Assembly: GCA_019084245.1 (NCBI GenBank)
Contig: JAHRFE010000018.1
Coordinates: forward strand, 1-46,627
DNA from: Hoeflea sp.
Lineage (GTDB): Bacteria; Pseudomonadota; Alphaproteobacteria; Rhizobiales; Rhizobiaceae
Direction: 5' to 3'
Length of the DNA stretch: 46,627 nucleotides
The position numbers and the translations under genes are program-made. The number at the start of each line of letters is the position of its first letter. Position 1 is the stretch's first letter. This document shows positions 1 through 9,400 of this stretch, one piece after another. The notes under the pieces were generated by a model. That model saw only the letters and a list, made by a program, of their open reading frames with translations. It ran no database searches and was not told the origin of the DNA.

Positions 1-138
1 GATCGAAAACTACTTCGGAAAACTCAAGGAAAACAGAGGCATCGCCATGCGTTCGTGCAAAACCGACCAGAGCTTCGCCGCCTTTGTCTCGCTAGCCGCA
101 GCCGTCATTCAACTTAGATAAACGTCAACAGGCCCTAA
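1..138 (+). mobile_element. Right end of an IS5-family insertion sequence (partial)
   Basis: Only the 3' end of the element is in the window: the transposase tail plus a short non-coding end. The sequence after the stop codon (ACGTCAACAGGCCC, 122-135) looks like the terminal inverted repeat. It is followed by TAA (136-138), consistent with a short T-A type target. The left end and target duplication lie outside, so the boundary is inferred. The element lies 90 bp beyond the end of pleD. Confidence 0.6.
2..121 (+). CDS. IS5-family transposase, C-terminal fragment (runs off window)
   Basis: Thirty-nine codons are open from the window edge to TAA. The peptide begins IENYFGKLKENRGIAMR and ends in an alanine-rich FAAFVSLAAAVIQLR. 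This is the standard C-terminus of IS5-family DDE transposases, in which the last catalytic Glu lies in the R-x-E-N-x-F-x-x-L-K-x-x-R-x-I-A helix and is followed by an alanine-rich tail. Here the visible E is the second residue. Family recognition is from motif memory. Whether the whole enzyme is intact cannot be judged because the rest is outside the window. Confidence 0.8.
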   Translation: MENYFGKLKENRGIAMRSCKTDQSFAAFVSLAAAVIQLR

Positions 139-228
139 TGAGTTGGCCAGCGGAGACGAAATGCCGCAGACCCGGTCCGACGATGGGAAACCACCGGGTA
201 GCGATTTCGAAATGGCGAGCTGACGCGT

Positions 229-1602
229 TCAGGCGGCCTGGCCGACGACACGATTGCGACCGTCATGCTTGGCCTGGTAGAGCGCCCTGTCGGCGCGTCG
301 GAGCAGCGAATCAGCGCCCTCTCCGTCTTTATCCAGCGTCGCAATGCCGACAGATGTGGTCACCTGCACCATGGCTCCTGACGCCGAAACCTTGAACGGC
401 GAACCGGCCACGGCATCGCGCAGCCGTTCGGCGACATGCGCGGCAATCTCCGCAGGCGTGTCGGGCATCACCACCACGAATTCCTCGCCGCCATAGCGGC
501 AGGCAAGGTCGGCGCCGCGCACGGCGCCCCGGATGCGGCGGGCGAATTCACGCAGAACATCATCGCCGCCCTCATGGCCATGGGTGTCGTTGAAGGCCTT
601 GAAATGATCGATATCGGTAATCAGAACGGACAGGGGCCGGCCACGACGATGTGAGCGATCGACCAACGTCGCCATATGGGTGTCGAGATAGCGGCGGTTG
701 TTCAGGCCGGTGAGCGCGTCGGTAACCGCGAACTCGACCGATTCCGTCAGGCTGGCTCTGAGCCGGTCGGTGTAGCGCTTCCGGCGGATCTGGGTCACGC
801 TGCGGGCGACCAGCTCATTGGGATCAAGCGGCCGCAGCAGATAATCATTGACGCCGAGCTCCAGCGCACGGATCACAAGATCTTCTTCACCCTGCTCGGC
901 AACCACCAGCATGGGAATGAAACGGGTCCGCTCCAGCGAACGCAGTTGCGAGCACAGCCTCAAGGGATCGTAATTGTCGAGCGAGGACGACACGATCACC
1001 AGCTCATAGGGCTTGTCGGCCGCCTCGAACAATGCCGCCTGCGGGTCGCCAATGGCGGTCACCTCGGCAACTCCCTTGAGCGCCCGGTTCATGCGCTCCT
1101 GGGAGTTGGCGCGACTGTCGACCAGCAACACCATGCCCGGCTCTTCCAGCTGGCCCTGATGCGGCGCCAGAAGCGCCTCCAGGCCAAGATTGCGCGCAGT
1201 CTCGGCTCGAAGCCGAAGTTCATCGCTCAAGGCCTTGAAACGAATCAGGCTCTTGACCCTGGTCATGAGCTGCAGATCATTGACCGGCTTGGTCAGGAAA
1301 TCATCGGCACCGGCCTTGAGACCACGCACGCGGTCCGCCGGCTGATCCAGCGCCGTCACCATGACGACCGGAATATGGGCGGTGCGCGGATTGTGCTTGA
1401 GGCGGTGACAGACCTCAAATCCATCGATACCGGGCATCATGATGTCGAGCAGGATGAGATCGACCGGGGTCTGGTCGCAAATATCCAACGCGGTCATGCC
1501 GTCGGCAGCGGTCAGGACTTCAAAATACTCGGCCATCAGCCGGGCCTCGAGAAGCTTCACATTGGCCGGAATGTCATCAACCACCAGGATGCGCGCGGTC
1601 AT
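229..1602 (-). CDS. pleD: PleD-type response regulator / diguanylate cyclase
   Basis: A 457-residue cytoplasmic protein that makes c-di-GMP from GTP when its receiver is phosphorylated. REC1 covers about residues 3-118, with acidic pair D9/D10, phospho-acceptor D53 (LLDIMMPG) and K105. A second receiver-like domain (about 155-270) has no aspartate at the matching place (VIVSSSLDN), as expected for the adaptor REC of PleD. The GGDEF domain (about 292-455) has an intact GGEEF at 371-375 and an inhibitory I-site RGAD at 362-365, five residues upstream, so both catalysis and product inhibition should work. It lies 15 bp downstream of divK on the same strand, almost certainly co-transcribed. In Caulobacter the DivJ/PleC kinases phosphorylate both proteins. 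The gene downstream has been replaced by an IS5-family end. Confidence 0.97.
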   Translation of the reverse strand: MTARILVVDDIPANVKLLEARLMAEYFEVLTAADGMTALDICDQTPVDLILLDIMMPGIDGFEVCHRLKHNPRTAHIPVVMVTALDQPADRVRGLKAGADDFLTKPVNDLQLMTRVKSLIRFKALSDELRLRAETARNLGLEALLAPHQGQLEEPGMVLLVDSRANSQERMNRALKGVAEVTAIGDPQAALFEAADKPYELVIVSSSLDNYDPLRLCSQLRSLERTRFIPMLVVAEQGEEDLVIRALELGVNDYLLRPLDPNELVARSVTQIRRKRYTDRLRASLTESVEFAVTDALTGLNNRRYLDTHMATLVDRSHRRGRPLSVLITDIDHFKAFNDTHGHEGGDDVLREFARRIRGAVRGADLACRYGGEEFVVVMPDTPAEIAAHVAERLRDAVAGSPFKVSASGAMVQVTTSVGIATLDKDGEGADSLLRRADRALYQAKHDGRNRVVGQAA

Positions 1603-1617
1603 TTTGTCCCTCCGCCC

Positions 1618-1989
1618 TCAAGCATCGCCAAGATAGGTCTTGATGGTTTCGATGAATCGGGGAACCGAAATCGGCTTGGAGATATAGGCTTCACAGCCGC
1701 CCTGGCGGATGCGCTCCTCGTCACCCTTCATGGCGAAGGCTGTCACCGCAATCACCGGGATCATGTGCAGGTCATCATCCTGCTTGAGCCATTTGGTGAC
1801 TTCAAGGCCGGAGACCTCGGGCAACTGGATGTCCATCAGGATGAGATCGGGACGGTGAAGGCGGGCGAGATCCATCGCCTCCAGTCCGTTGCGGGTCTGG
1901 ATCGTCTTGTAACCTGACGCTTCGATCAGGTCCCGGAAGAGTTTCATGTTGAGTTCATTGTCCTCAACAATCATCACCTGCTTTGTCAT
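1618..1989 (-). CDS. divK: DivK single-domain response regulator
   Basis: A stand-alone receiver of 123 residues that moves phosphate signals between the polar kinases DivJ/PleC and the DivL-CckA-CtrA pathway in alphaproteobacteria. Visible residues are the acidic pair in [13 protein letters not shown] (E9, D10), phospho-acceptor D53 in [10 protein letters not shown], the T of [12 protein letters not shown] and K of YISKPIS. The start at 1989 gives the usual length of 123 and the family N-terminus [11 protein letters not shown]. An in-frame ATG four codons upstream (2001) is less likely, because GGGAACG at the right spacing serves 1989. First gene of the divK-pleD operon. DUF3572 is divergent about 220 bp away, an arrangement I remember from other Rhizobiales. 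Confidence 0.97.
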   Translation of the reverse strand: MTKQVMIVEDNELNMKLFRDLIEASGYKTIQTRNGLEAMDLARLHRPDLILMDIQLPEVSGLEVTKWLKQDDDLHMIPVIAVTAFAMKGDEERIRQGGCEAYISKPISVPRFIETIKTYLGDA

Positions 1990-2208
1990 GACCGTTCCCA
2001 TCCCCGATCCGGCCAGGTCCTATGCCTGCCGGATTGCGTTGCTGCTGGCAGCAGGAGATGTAAATCACCTGCATTGCGCCGTATTTGGTTGCGACAACTC
2101 CGGTCCGCAATGCCAGCCAACACACGCACCTTAGTTCCATTAGGTTGAAAAAGTGGTAATCCGACATTTCGAATGCGGATCAAGTCCATCTCAAGGAGCA
2201 CACTCGCC

Positions 2209-2472
2209 ATGGCAGACGCGGAAGACACAGCGATTGCGGTTCTGGTCTGGCTTGCCGGCGAGCCTGAACTGATGGGCCGTTTCCTGGCGCTGACCGGGCT
2301 TGAAGCCAGCAATCTGCGCGAAGCCGCACGCGAGCCCGGGTTTCTCGTGGGCGTCTTGAGCTTCCTGATGAACCACGAGCCGACCCTGATGGATTTCTGC
2401 GCCGCCAGCGGCACCAGGCCCGAAGAGGTGTCGCGCGCCTTCCATGCCCTTGGCGGAGCGGGCGAGACGTGA
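2209..2472 (+). CDS. DUF3572 family protein
   Basis: An 87-residue acidic protein of the alphaproteobacterial DUF3572 family, function unknown. It is recognised by the body AIAVLVWLAGEPELMGRFL and the helix-rich remainder, with a typical ending on a Gly/Ala stretch. The start at 2209 is chosen because AAGGAG lies ten bases upstream. A longer reading from 2173 would add a 12-residue basic stretch not usual for the family. The stop overlaps the start of the next gene (TGATG at 2470-2474), so the two are translationally coupled. Divergent from divK. Confidence 0.85.
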   Translation: MADAEDTAIAVLVWLAGEPELMGRFLALTGLEASNLREAAREPGFLVGVLSFLMNHEPTLMDFCAASGTRPEEVSRAFHALGGAGET

Positions 2473-3128
2473 TGTTGCTGATCCCCGACGCCGAACATGA
2501 CGATCTGCTGCTCGGCGAGCGGCCGCTGATTGTCTGCGACATCGACGAGGTGGTGCTGGAATTTGTCACGCCGTTCCAGGCATTCCTCAAGCACAATGGC
2601 CATGAGCTGCGCCCCACCTCGTTCCGGCTCAACGGCAATGTGTTCAGCCTTGCCGATAGTGGCGAAACACCGGAAGAGGAGGTGGCGCGGCTGCTGGAGG
2701 CGTTCTTTGCCGCACATGACGACTGGCAGACGCCGGTGCTTGAGGCCGCCCAAAGTCTCGAGCGGCTGTCCGATGTGGCCGACATCGTGTTTCTGACGGC
2801 GATGCCGCCCCGCCACCGCCCGGTGCGGCGCCGGCTGCTCTCGCGCCATGGCTTCGATTTCCCGATGATCGCCACCGAAGCCGCCAAGGGCCCCGCCGTC
2901 CTGGCGCTGCACGGCGCGCGATCCCACCCGGTGGTGTTCATCGATGATATCTTCGTGAACCTCCAGTCGGTGCGCCAGCATGTGCCTGAAACCCTGCTGC
3001 TCAACCTGATCGCCAATGACGTGTTTCGCGGGCTGGCGCCGCATCCTGGCGATGGCGTCGATATCGCCACGGATTGGCCTCACGCCGAGAAACTGATCCG
3101 GGCCCATTTCGCCTCGTTTGCGCCCTGA
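2472..3128 (+). CDS. HAD-superfamily-like hydrolase, substrate unknown
   Basis: A protein of about 218 residues with HAD signatures in order: motif I ICDIDEVVLEF near residue 20, motif II VFLTAMPPRH near residue 105, a lysine in EAAKGPAV near residue 140, and motif III VVFIDDIFVNL near residue 155. Most HAD phosphatases carry DxDxT/V in motif I. Here it is D-I-D-E-V, so both aspartates are present. The spacing between motifs I and II holds a helical cap-like insert. Substrate cannot be read from the sequence. It overlaps the DUF3572 stop by one base. A GTG one codon earlier (2469) is the alternative start. Convergent with the GNAT gene that follows. Confidence 0.75.
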   Translation: MLLIPDAEHDDLLLGERPLIVCDIDEVVLEFVTPFQAFLKHNGHELRPTSFRLNGNVFSLADSGETPEEEVARLLEAFFAAHDDWQTPVLEAAQSLERLSDVADIVFLTAMPPRHRPVRRRLLSRHGFDFPMIATEAAKGPAVLALHGARSHPVVFIDDIFVNLQSVRQHVPETLLLNLIANDVFRGLAPHPGDGVDIATDWPHAEKLIRAHFASFAP

Positions 3129-3157
3129 CCGCCGCGCAGTATCTGCTTGCAGGCGGT

Positions 3158-3736
3158 TCACGCCAACACCATTCGCATCAGCGGCCGGCCAATCTTGCGT
3201 TCGATGACGGTCTGGAAGCCGGCCTTCTCGAAGATCGAGACCGAGCCCACGAACAGACCGACCGATTTCGACTGCTTGGCCTTTTTCATCGGGCAGGCCT
3301 CGATCACCCTCGCCCCATTGTCCTTCGCATGGGCGACCGCCGCATCGACAAGAACATGGCTGATCCCCTGCCCGCGCAGTCCGGGCTGGATGAAGAAGCA
3401 GGAGATGGCCCACAGACCCGGATCGGCCGGATCATCTCCGTCAAGCGGCCTGGACACCGTCCGGTCGGTGTTCCACCGCGGCACATGGGCGCGCGGCGTC
3501 ACCTGCACCCAGCCCACCGGCACGCCATCATCCAGCGCGATCAGTCCCGGCGCAAGCGGGGCCTCGGTCGCCTGCTTCAGAAGCGCCTTCTTGTCGTCTC
3601 TGGACAGGGCTTCGCGCTGCTTCGGCGCCAGCCGGAAGTGGCTGCACCAGCAGCCGTAGCAAGCGCCCTGCGGCCCGAACAGGGTCTCGAGTTGCGGCCA
3701 GAGAGCCGAAGTGACGGGGTGGATGGTCAGAGGCAT
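3158..3736 (-). CDS. GNAT-family N-acetyltransferase
   Basis: A 192-residue cytoplasmic protein with a GNAT core in its second half. The acetyl-CoA pyrophosphate-binding loop is Q-P-G-L-R-G-Q-G-I-S at about residues 121-130, preceded by the beta strand WAISCFFI and followed by an alpha helix. A C-terminal LFVGSVSIFEKAGF matches the usual last helix and strand. The N-terminal half has a Cys-rich CYGCWCSHF segment. This architecture is common among GNAT proteins of unknown substrate. Its promoter is divergent from dinB and overlaps a LexA box (see 3767-3816), so SOS control is possible. Confidence 0.85.
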   Translation of the reverse strand: MPLTIHPVTSALWPQLETLFGPQGACYGCWCSHFRLAPKQREALSRDDKKALLKQATEAPLAPGLIALDDGVPVGWVQVTPRAHVPRWNTDRTVSRPLDGDDPADPGLWAISCFFIQPGLRGQGISHVLVDAAVAHAKDNGARVIEACPMKKAKQSKSVGLFVGSVSIFEKAGFQTVIERKIGRPLMRMVLA

Positions 3737-3766
3737 GCGTTGCTCGATCCCAAGGAAATGGCAGGC

Positions 3767-3816
3767 TTGTGAGTCGAAAGATTATTGCGTAATCTGCCAA
3801 TGTTCAACCTTTGTTC
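3767..3816. promoter_or_regulatory. Divergent GNAT/dinB promoters with a LexA box and a shared palindromic -10
   Basis: A perfect alphaproteobacterial LexA operator, GTTCAACCTTTGTTC, lies at 3802-3816. A plus-strand promoter reads TTGTGA (3767-3772), 17 bp, TAATCT (3790-3795), which puts transcription start near the first base of the LexA box. A minus-strand promoter reads TTGAAC (3807-3802), 17 bp, TAATCT (3784-3779), and its -35 overlaps the first GTTC half-site. Both -10 elements are the arms of one perfect palindrome, AGATTATTGCGTAATCT (3779-3795). LexA bound here should block both genes. The spacings are read directly; regulation is inferred. Confidence 0.8.
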
Positions 3817-3828
3817 TCTCGCGACAAG

Positions 3829-5148
3829 ATGATGATCCACGCGCCTCCGCATCCCGATCCGGTTCCCGGGTTCTGCCGCGACTGCCTGGCCCCCGCCCGC
3901 GCGGAGGCGCGGCGCTGCCATGCCTGCGGCAGCCCCCGGCTGATCCGCCATCCGGAGATCCACGCGCTGACACTCGCGCATGTGGATTGCGACGCGTTTT
4001 ATGCGACGGTGGAGAAGCGCGACAACCCGGAGCTCGCCGACAAGCCGGTGATCATCGGCGGCGGCAAGCGCGGCGTGGTCTCGACCTGCTGCTATATTGC
4101 GCGCATCCACGGCGTGCGCTCGGCGATGCCGATGTTCAAGGCGCTCGACGCCTGTCCCGAGGCTGTGGTGATCAAGCCCGACATGGAGAAATATGCGCGT
4201 GTTGGGCGCGATGTGCGGCGCATGATGGAGGAGCTGACACCGCTGGTGCAGCCGATCTCGATAGACGAGGCATTTCTCGATCTGGCGGGAACCGAGAGGC
4301 TGCACAAGGACACCCCGGCGCGCACCCTGGCGCGCTTTGCCGCCCGGGTCGAGGCGGAAATCGGCATCACCTTGTCGGTCGGGCTGTCCTACTGCAAGTT
4401 TTTGGCCAAGGTGGCGTCGGATCTCGACAAGCCGCGCGGGTTTTCGGTGATCGGCAAGCAGGAGGCGCTGGCCTTTCTGGCGCCACGCCCTGTGACTCTG
4501 ATCTGGGGCGTCGGCAAGGCCTTCGCCACCACGCTCGAGCGCGACGGCATCCGCACGATCGGCCAATTGCAGACCATGGAGGAAACCGCGCTGATGCGCA
4601 GCTATGGGGTGATGGGCAAGCGGCTCTATCATCTGGCGCGCGGCGAGGACGAGCGCACGGTGCATCCCAATGAGGGAGCCAAGAGCGTGTCGGCCGAGAC
4701 CACCTTCAACACGGACCTGTCGGAGGCCAAGGATCTGGTGCCGGTGCTCCGGCGATTGTCCGAAAAGGTCTCGGCCCGTCTCAAGGCGTCGGGCATTGCC
4801 GGGCAGACCGTGGTGCTCAAGCTCAAGACCCCTGACTTCAAGAGCAGGACGCGCAATTTCAAGCTCGAAGACCCCACCGTGCTCGCCGACCGGATCTTCC
4901 GCACGGGCCTGCATCTGCTCGAGCGCGAACTCGGCCATGACCGGTTCCGGCTGATCGGCATCGGGGTCACCGATCTCACCGACGCGGCGCGCGCCGACCC
5001 ACCCGATCTGGTCGACCCGGCAGCGGCGCGCCGGGCTGTGGCCGAGAGTGCGATCGACAAGGTGCGGCAGAAATTCGGCCGCGACATCGTCGAAACCGGT
5101 TATACTTTCGGCACGTCGCGAAAGATCAGGCAGGCGGACGAGGACTGA
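3829..5148 (+). CDS. dinB: DNA polymerase IV (Y-family) with N-terminal zinc ribbon
   Basis: An error-prone translesion polymerase. The N-terminus holds a Cys4 motif, CRDC (C16, C19) and CHAC (C30, C33), ahead of the polymerase. The palm has [12 protein letters not shown] (catalytic D53) and SIDEAFLDL (D147, E148). The thumb and little-finger domains follow, with [15 protein letters not shown] see no clear beta-clamp motif at the C-terminus. Length is about 439 residues against roughly 350 for E. coli DinB, the extra lying mainly in the zinc ribbon and tail. ATG 3829 (or 3832) is preferred over TTG 3811, because TTG lies inside the LexA box and only about nine bases from the predicted transcript start. 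SOS induction is expected. Confidence 0.95.
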   Translation: MMIHAPPHPDPVPGFCRDCLAPARAEARRCHACGSPRLIRHPEIHALTLAHVDCDAFYATVEKRDNPELADKPVIIGGGKRGVVSTCCYIARIHGVRSAMPMFKALDACPEAVVIKPDMEKYARVGRDVRRMMEELTPLVQPISIDEAFLDLAGTERLHKDTPARTLARFAARVEAEIGITLSVGLSYCKFLAKVASDLDKPRGFSVIGKQEALAFLAPRPVTLIWGVGKAFATTLERDGIRTIGQLQTMEETALMRSYGVMGKRLYHLARGEDERTVHPNEGAKSVSAETTFNTDLSEAKDLVPVLRRLSEKVSARLKASGIAGQTVVLKLKTPDFKSRTRNFKLEDPTVLADRIFRTGLHLLERELGHDRFRLIGIGVTDLTDAARADPPDLVDPAAARRAVAESAIDKVRQKFGRDIVETGYTFGTSRKIRQADED

Positions 5149-5237
5149 TTGACATAACCTGTGATTGAATGAAACTGCTAGAGCGCAGTGATTTTACCGC
5201 CGATCCAGGGGGATAGGCGAAGGGGGCATTCGAGACC

Positions 5238-6443
5238 ATGACAACACCTTCCTTGCGCGAGCGTCTGCTGCTTCCGGCCGGAGCGCTGCTCGCCCTGTTG
5301 CTGGTGACGGCGCTTGTCTATGCCGCGTTCACCGAAGCAGGTGGAAGCAACTCCGCGGCCCTGATCGCGGATGGTTTTCTCAAGGGCCGGCTGTGGGCTG
5401 AAACCTGTTTCGATCTCGATTGCGCCATCCTCGATGGCCGGACCTATGTGGTGTTTCCGCCGTTCCCCGGGATCGCTGCGCTGCCTCTCGTGGCTCTCGG
5501 CGGTGTGACAACATCCGGCTTTATCCTCTTGACCCTGCTGCTTTTTGTGGGATCGCTGCTGATATGGCGTCGGATCTTCTCGCAGCTGGGCGTGGGCTCC
5601 TCCCATCTCTATTGGCTGCTGCTGGCGATCGGCTTTTCCAGCCCTTTGTTCTTTGTCACCATCCGCGGCGACGGCATCTGGTTCTTCGCCCAGGCGCTGG
5701 CCTTCCTGGCGACCAGTCTCGCCATTCACGAGGCCTTGGCGGGCCGCCTGGTCACGGCGGGAATTGCCATCGGCTGCGCCTTTCTCAGCCGCCAGATGAG
5801 CATTTTCTACGTGCCGTTGCTGCTCATCCTTTCGCTTCGCACGGACGCGCGGCTGTGGTCGGCGATGGGTGACAAGATCGTGCGGTCAGTGAAACTGGGG
5901 CTGCCGGTGCTGGTCGCGATCGGGCTTTATCTCGCCTACAATCATGCGAGGTTCGGCTCGCCGTTCGAGACCGGCTACATCCATATCGACTACCCGCCCG
6001 GTGTCCTGAAGGAGCGGCTCGACGCCCATGGCCTGTGGAGTTGGAAATATGTTCCGTTCAACCTTTACCACGCACTGGTGCAGGGGTTTCATGCGCGCTT
6101 CGAGGGCGTGGGGCAACTGGACCTGGTCGGGATCGACCGCTTCGGCACAGCGTTCCTGGTCGCCAGTCCCTGGCTCGCCATGCTGTTCTTCACCCCGGTC
6201 AACCGGCGCACGGTGGTGTCGGGGCTGCTGGTGGCGGGACTGGTCACGGTCATGCTGTTTTACCATTCCAACGGCTTCACCCAGTACAATGTCCAGCGCT
6301 ACATGCTCGACTGGCTGCCCGCGGCGCTCGTGATGCTGGCCTATGCGGTGCAGCGCCACGCAACACCGCTGTTTCCGATTGCCGTGCTATGGGGGATGGG
6401 CCTGAACGCGGTGACGCTCGCCACCATGGCGGTCGTGCTGTAA
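5238..6443 (+). CDS. Polytopic membrane protein, GT-C glycosyltransferase-like
   Basis: A 401-residue inner-membrane protein with about ten hydrophobic segments. The first loop after TM1 contains the pattern FLKGRLWAETCFDLDCAIL followed by DGRTYVVFPPFPG. It resembles the first periplasmic loop of GT-C and PMT-like enzymes, where acidic residues bind a polyprenyl-phosphate sugar. This suggests a transferase using a lipid-linked sugar, but the acceptor is unknown and the fold assignment is by pattern only. Preceded by AAGGGGGC upstream of the ATG. Lies convergent with dnaE (15 bp between stops) and 89 bp after dinB. No signal peptide apart from TM1 (about residues 9-30). Confidence 0.6.
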   Translation: MTTPSLRERLLLPAGALLALLLVTALVYAAFTEAGGSNSAALIADGFLKGRLWAETCFDLDCAILDGRTYVVFPPFPGIAALPLVALGGVTTSGFILLTLLLFVGSLLIWRRIFSQLGVGSSHLYWLLLAIGFSSPLFFVTIRGDGIWFFAQALAFLATSLAIHEALAGRLVTAGIAIGCAFLSRQMSIFYVPLLLILSLRTDARLWSAMGDKIVRSVKLGLPVLVAIGLYLAYNHARFGSPFETGYIHIDYPPGVLKERLDAHGLWSWKYVPFNLYHALVQGFHARFEGVGQLDLVGIDRFGTAFLVASPWLAMLFFTPVNRRTVVSGLLVAGLVTVMLFYHSNGFTQYNVQRYMLDWLPAALVMLAYAVQRHATPLFPIAVLWGMGLNAVTLATMAVVL

Positions 6444-6458
6444 GCCTCGAGAGGCAAC

Positions 6459-9400
6459 TCAGACCAGTTCGACGTCGAGCACGCCGGGTGCGGCCTTGAG
6501 CGCCGAGGCGATCTGCGGCGAGATCTTGTAGCGGTCGGACAGCGTCACTTCGATCTCGCGGCGGCCATCATCCTTTATCATGACAAAGGACACCTGCCCC
6601 TCCCCATGCGCCTTCAGATGGGTCGAAACCGAATTGAGCGGACGGGCGTCGCGCATATAGACCCTGAGCGCCGACTGGCCGCGGGAAGCGCGGTCCTCGA
6701 GCGAATCCGCGGTCTGGATCCTGAGCCCGATGCCTTCAGGCCGCTCCTCGGCAGTGACCGTGATGACGATCGACTTGCCCGGTTCGAGCAGTTCCCGGTA
6801 GAGCGCCAGGCCTTCGGAAAACAGCACCGCTTCATACTGGCCGGAGCTGTCGGAAAAGGCCACGATCCCCATCTTGTTGCCGGTGCGCGTCTTGCGCTCC
6901 TGCTTGCTGGTCACCGTGCCGGCTAGCCGTCCGGCGGTGGCGCCGGCCTTGACCGCAAGCGAGAAATCCGCCCAGGTCTGCACCCGCATTTTCGCAAGAA
7001 GTTCGTTATAGGAATCAAGCGGATGCGCGGACAAATAAAAGCCCAGCGCCTGGTATTCGCGGTGCAGTTTTTCCGCCGGCAGCCAGGGCGGAGCGGCAGG
7101 CAGATGGATGGATTCGGCCCCCTCCTCAGAGGCCCCCGCGCCGAACATGTCGCTCTGGCCGCTGATGCGGTTTTCCTGGGCACGCTGGGCAAAGCCGAGG
7201 ATCCGGTCAAGTCCGGCGCTGAGCGCCGCCCGGTCCTGGCCGAAACAATCGAGCGCGCCGGCGGCGATCAGGCTTTCGAGCACCCGGCGGTTGACCTGGC
7301 GCGGGTCGATCCGCACACAAAAATCCTCGAGCGAGGCGAAGGGCGTGTCGCCGCGCATCTCGACGATATGCTCGACGGCCGCGTCGCCCACGCCCTTGAT
7401 TGCGGCGAGCGCATAATAGATCCGGTTGTCGCCGGTTTCGAAATGGCGGAAGCTGGTCTGCACCGAAGGCGCCGCAACCTCGATCCCCAGCCGCTTGGCG
7501 TCCTGGCGGAAATCATTGAGCTTGTCGGTGTTCGACATATCGTAAGTCATCGAGGCGGCGAGGAACTCGACCGGATAATGCGCTTTAAGATAGGCCGTCT
7601 GGTAGGAGACGATGCCATAGGCCGCGGCGTGGGACTTGTTGAAGCCGTAATTGGCGAATTTCGCCAGCAGATCGAAGATCATGTCGGCCTGCGGCTTGGA
7701 GACGTTGCGCTCGACTGCGCCCTCGACAAAGCGGGCGCGCTGCTGGTCCATCTCCGCCTTGATCTTCTTGCCCATGGCGCGGCGCAGCAGATCGGCTTCG
7801 CCGAGCGAGTAGCCTGCCAGGACCTGGGCGATCTGCATCACCTGTTCCTGATAGACGATCACCCCTTGGGTTTCGGCCAGCAGGTCGTCGATCTTCGGGT
7901 GGATGGAGGCCAGTTCCTCCTCGCCATGCTTGCGGGCGTTGTAGACCGGGATGTTCTCCATCGGACCCGGGCGATAGAGCGCCACGAGCGCGATGATGTC
8001 TTCGATGCGGTCGGGCCGCATGCCGATCAGCGCCTTGCGCATGCCCGCCGATTCAACCTGGAACACGCCGACGGTCTCCCCGCGCGACAGCATCTCATAG
8101 GTGAGCTTGTCATCGAGCGGCAGCGCTTCGAGGTCGATGCTGACGCCGCGCTTGGCGATGAAATCGACCGCGGTCTTGAGCACCGTCAGCGTCTTGAGGC
8201 CCAGAAAGTCGAACTTGACCAGGCCCGCCTGCTCCACCCATTTCATGTTGAACTGGGTGACCGGCATGTCGGACCGCGGATCGCGGTACATCGGTACCAG
8301 TTGCGACAAAGGCCGGTCGCCGATGACGATGCCTGCGGCGTGGGTGGAAGCGTGGCGGTAGAGCCCTTCGAGCTTCTGCGCGATGTCGAGGAGCCGGGCG
8401 ACGGCGGGTTCCTTGTCGGCCTCCTCCTGGAAGCGCGGCTCCTCCTCGATCGCCTTGTTCAAGGGCGTGGGGTTGGCCGGGTTGTTGGGCACCAGCTTGC
8501 AGATCCGGTCAACCAGCCCGTAGGGCATTTCCAGAACACGGCCGACATCGCGCAAAGCCGCACGCGCCTGCAGGCTTCCGAAGGTGATGATCTGCGCCAC
8601 CTGTTCACGGCCATATTTGGCGACCACATAGCGGATCACCTCGTCGCGGCGATCCTGGCAGAAATCGATGTCGAAGTCGGGCATCGAGACGCGGGCGGGA
8701 TTGAGGAAGCGCTCGAACAGCAGCGAGAAGCGCAGCGGATCGACATCGGTGATGGTGAGCGCATAGGCCACCAGCGATCCGGCGCCGGAACCGCGGCCGG
8801 GACCGACCGGAATGCCCTGCCCCTTGGCCCACTGGATGAAGTCGGCCACGATCAGGAAGTAGCCGGGAAATTTCATCGACTCAATAATGTCGAGCTCAAC
8901 CTGAAGCCGCTCGCGATAATCGGATTCAGTAAATCCTTCGGCCATGCCGATCCGGGCAAGCCGGCGCTCCAGCCCCTCGAGCGACTGACGCCGAAGTTCA
9001 GCGGCTTCGGCGGCGAGCGCTGCCTCCGGGTCGTCCTCGCCGCCGCCGGTAAATCGCGGCAAAATCGGCGCGCGGCTTTCGACGATGGCGCTGCAGCGCC
9101 GGGCAATCTCGACGGTGTTGGCGAGCGCTTCGGGAATGTCGGCAAACAGCGCCATCATCTCGGCGCGGGACTTGAGACAATGGTCGACGCTCAGCCGCGG
9201 CCGCCGGTCATCCGACATCACGGCGTTGCAGGCCACCGCCATCAAGGCATCATGGGCCTCGAAATCATCGGGCGTCGGGAAAAACGCTTCGTTCGCCGCC
9301 ACCAGCGGCACTTCGCACTCATAGGCGAGCGCTATCAACTTGGCCTCATGGGCACGATCATAGCCGCGCTGGCGCTGCAATTCGAGATAGAGCCGGTCGC

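Noticed and set aside
676-1917. 413-codon open frame on the plus strand
   Set aside because: Antisense to pleD and divK, which are certain. High GC codon bias opens the opposite frame; the product has no domain.
1986-3413. 475-codon open frame on the minus strand
   Set aside because: Covers DUF3572 and the HAD-like gene in antisense; no ribosome site and no domain.
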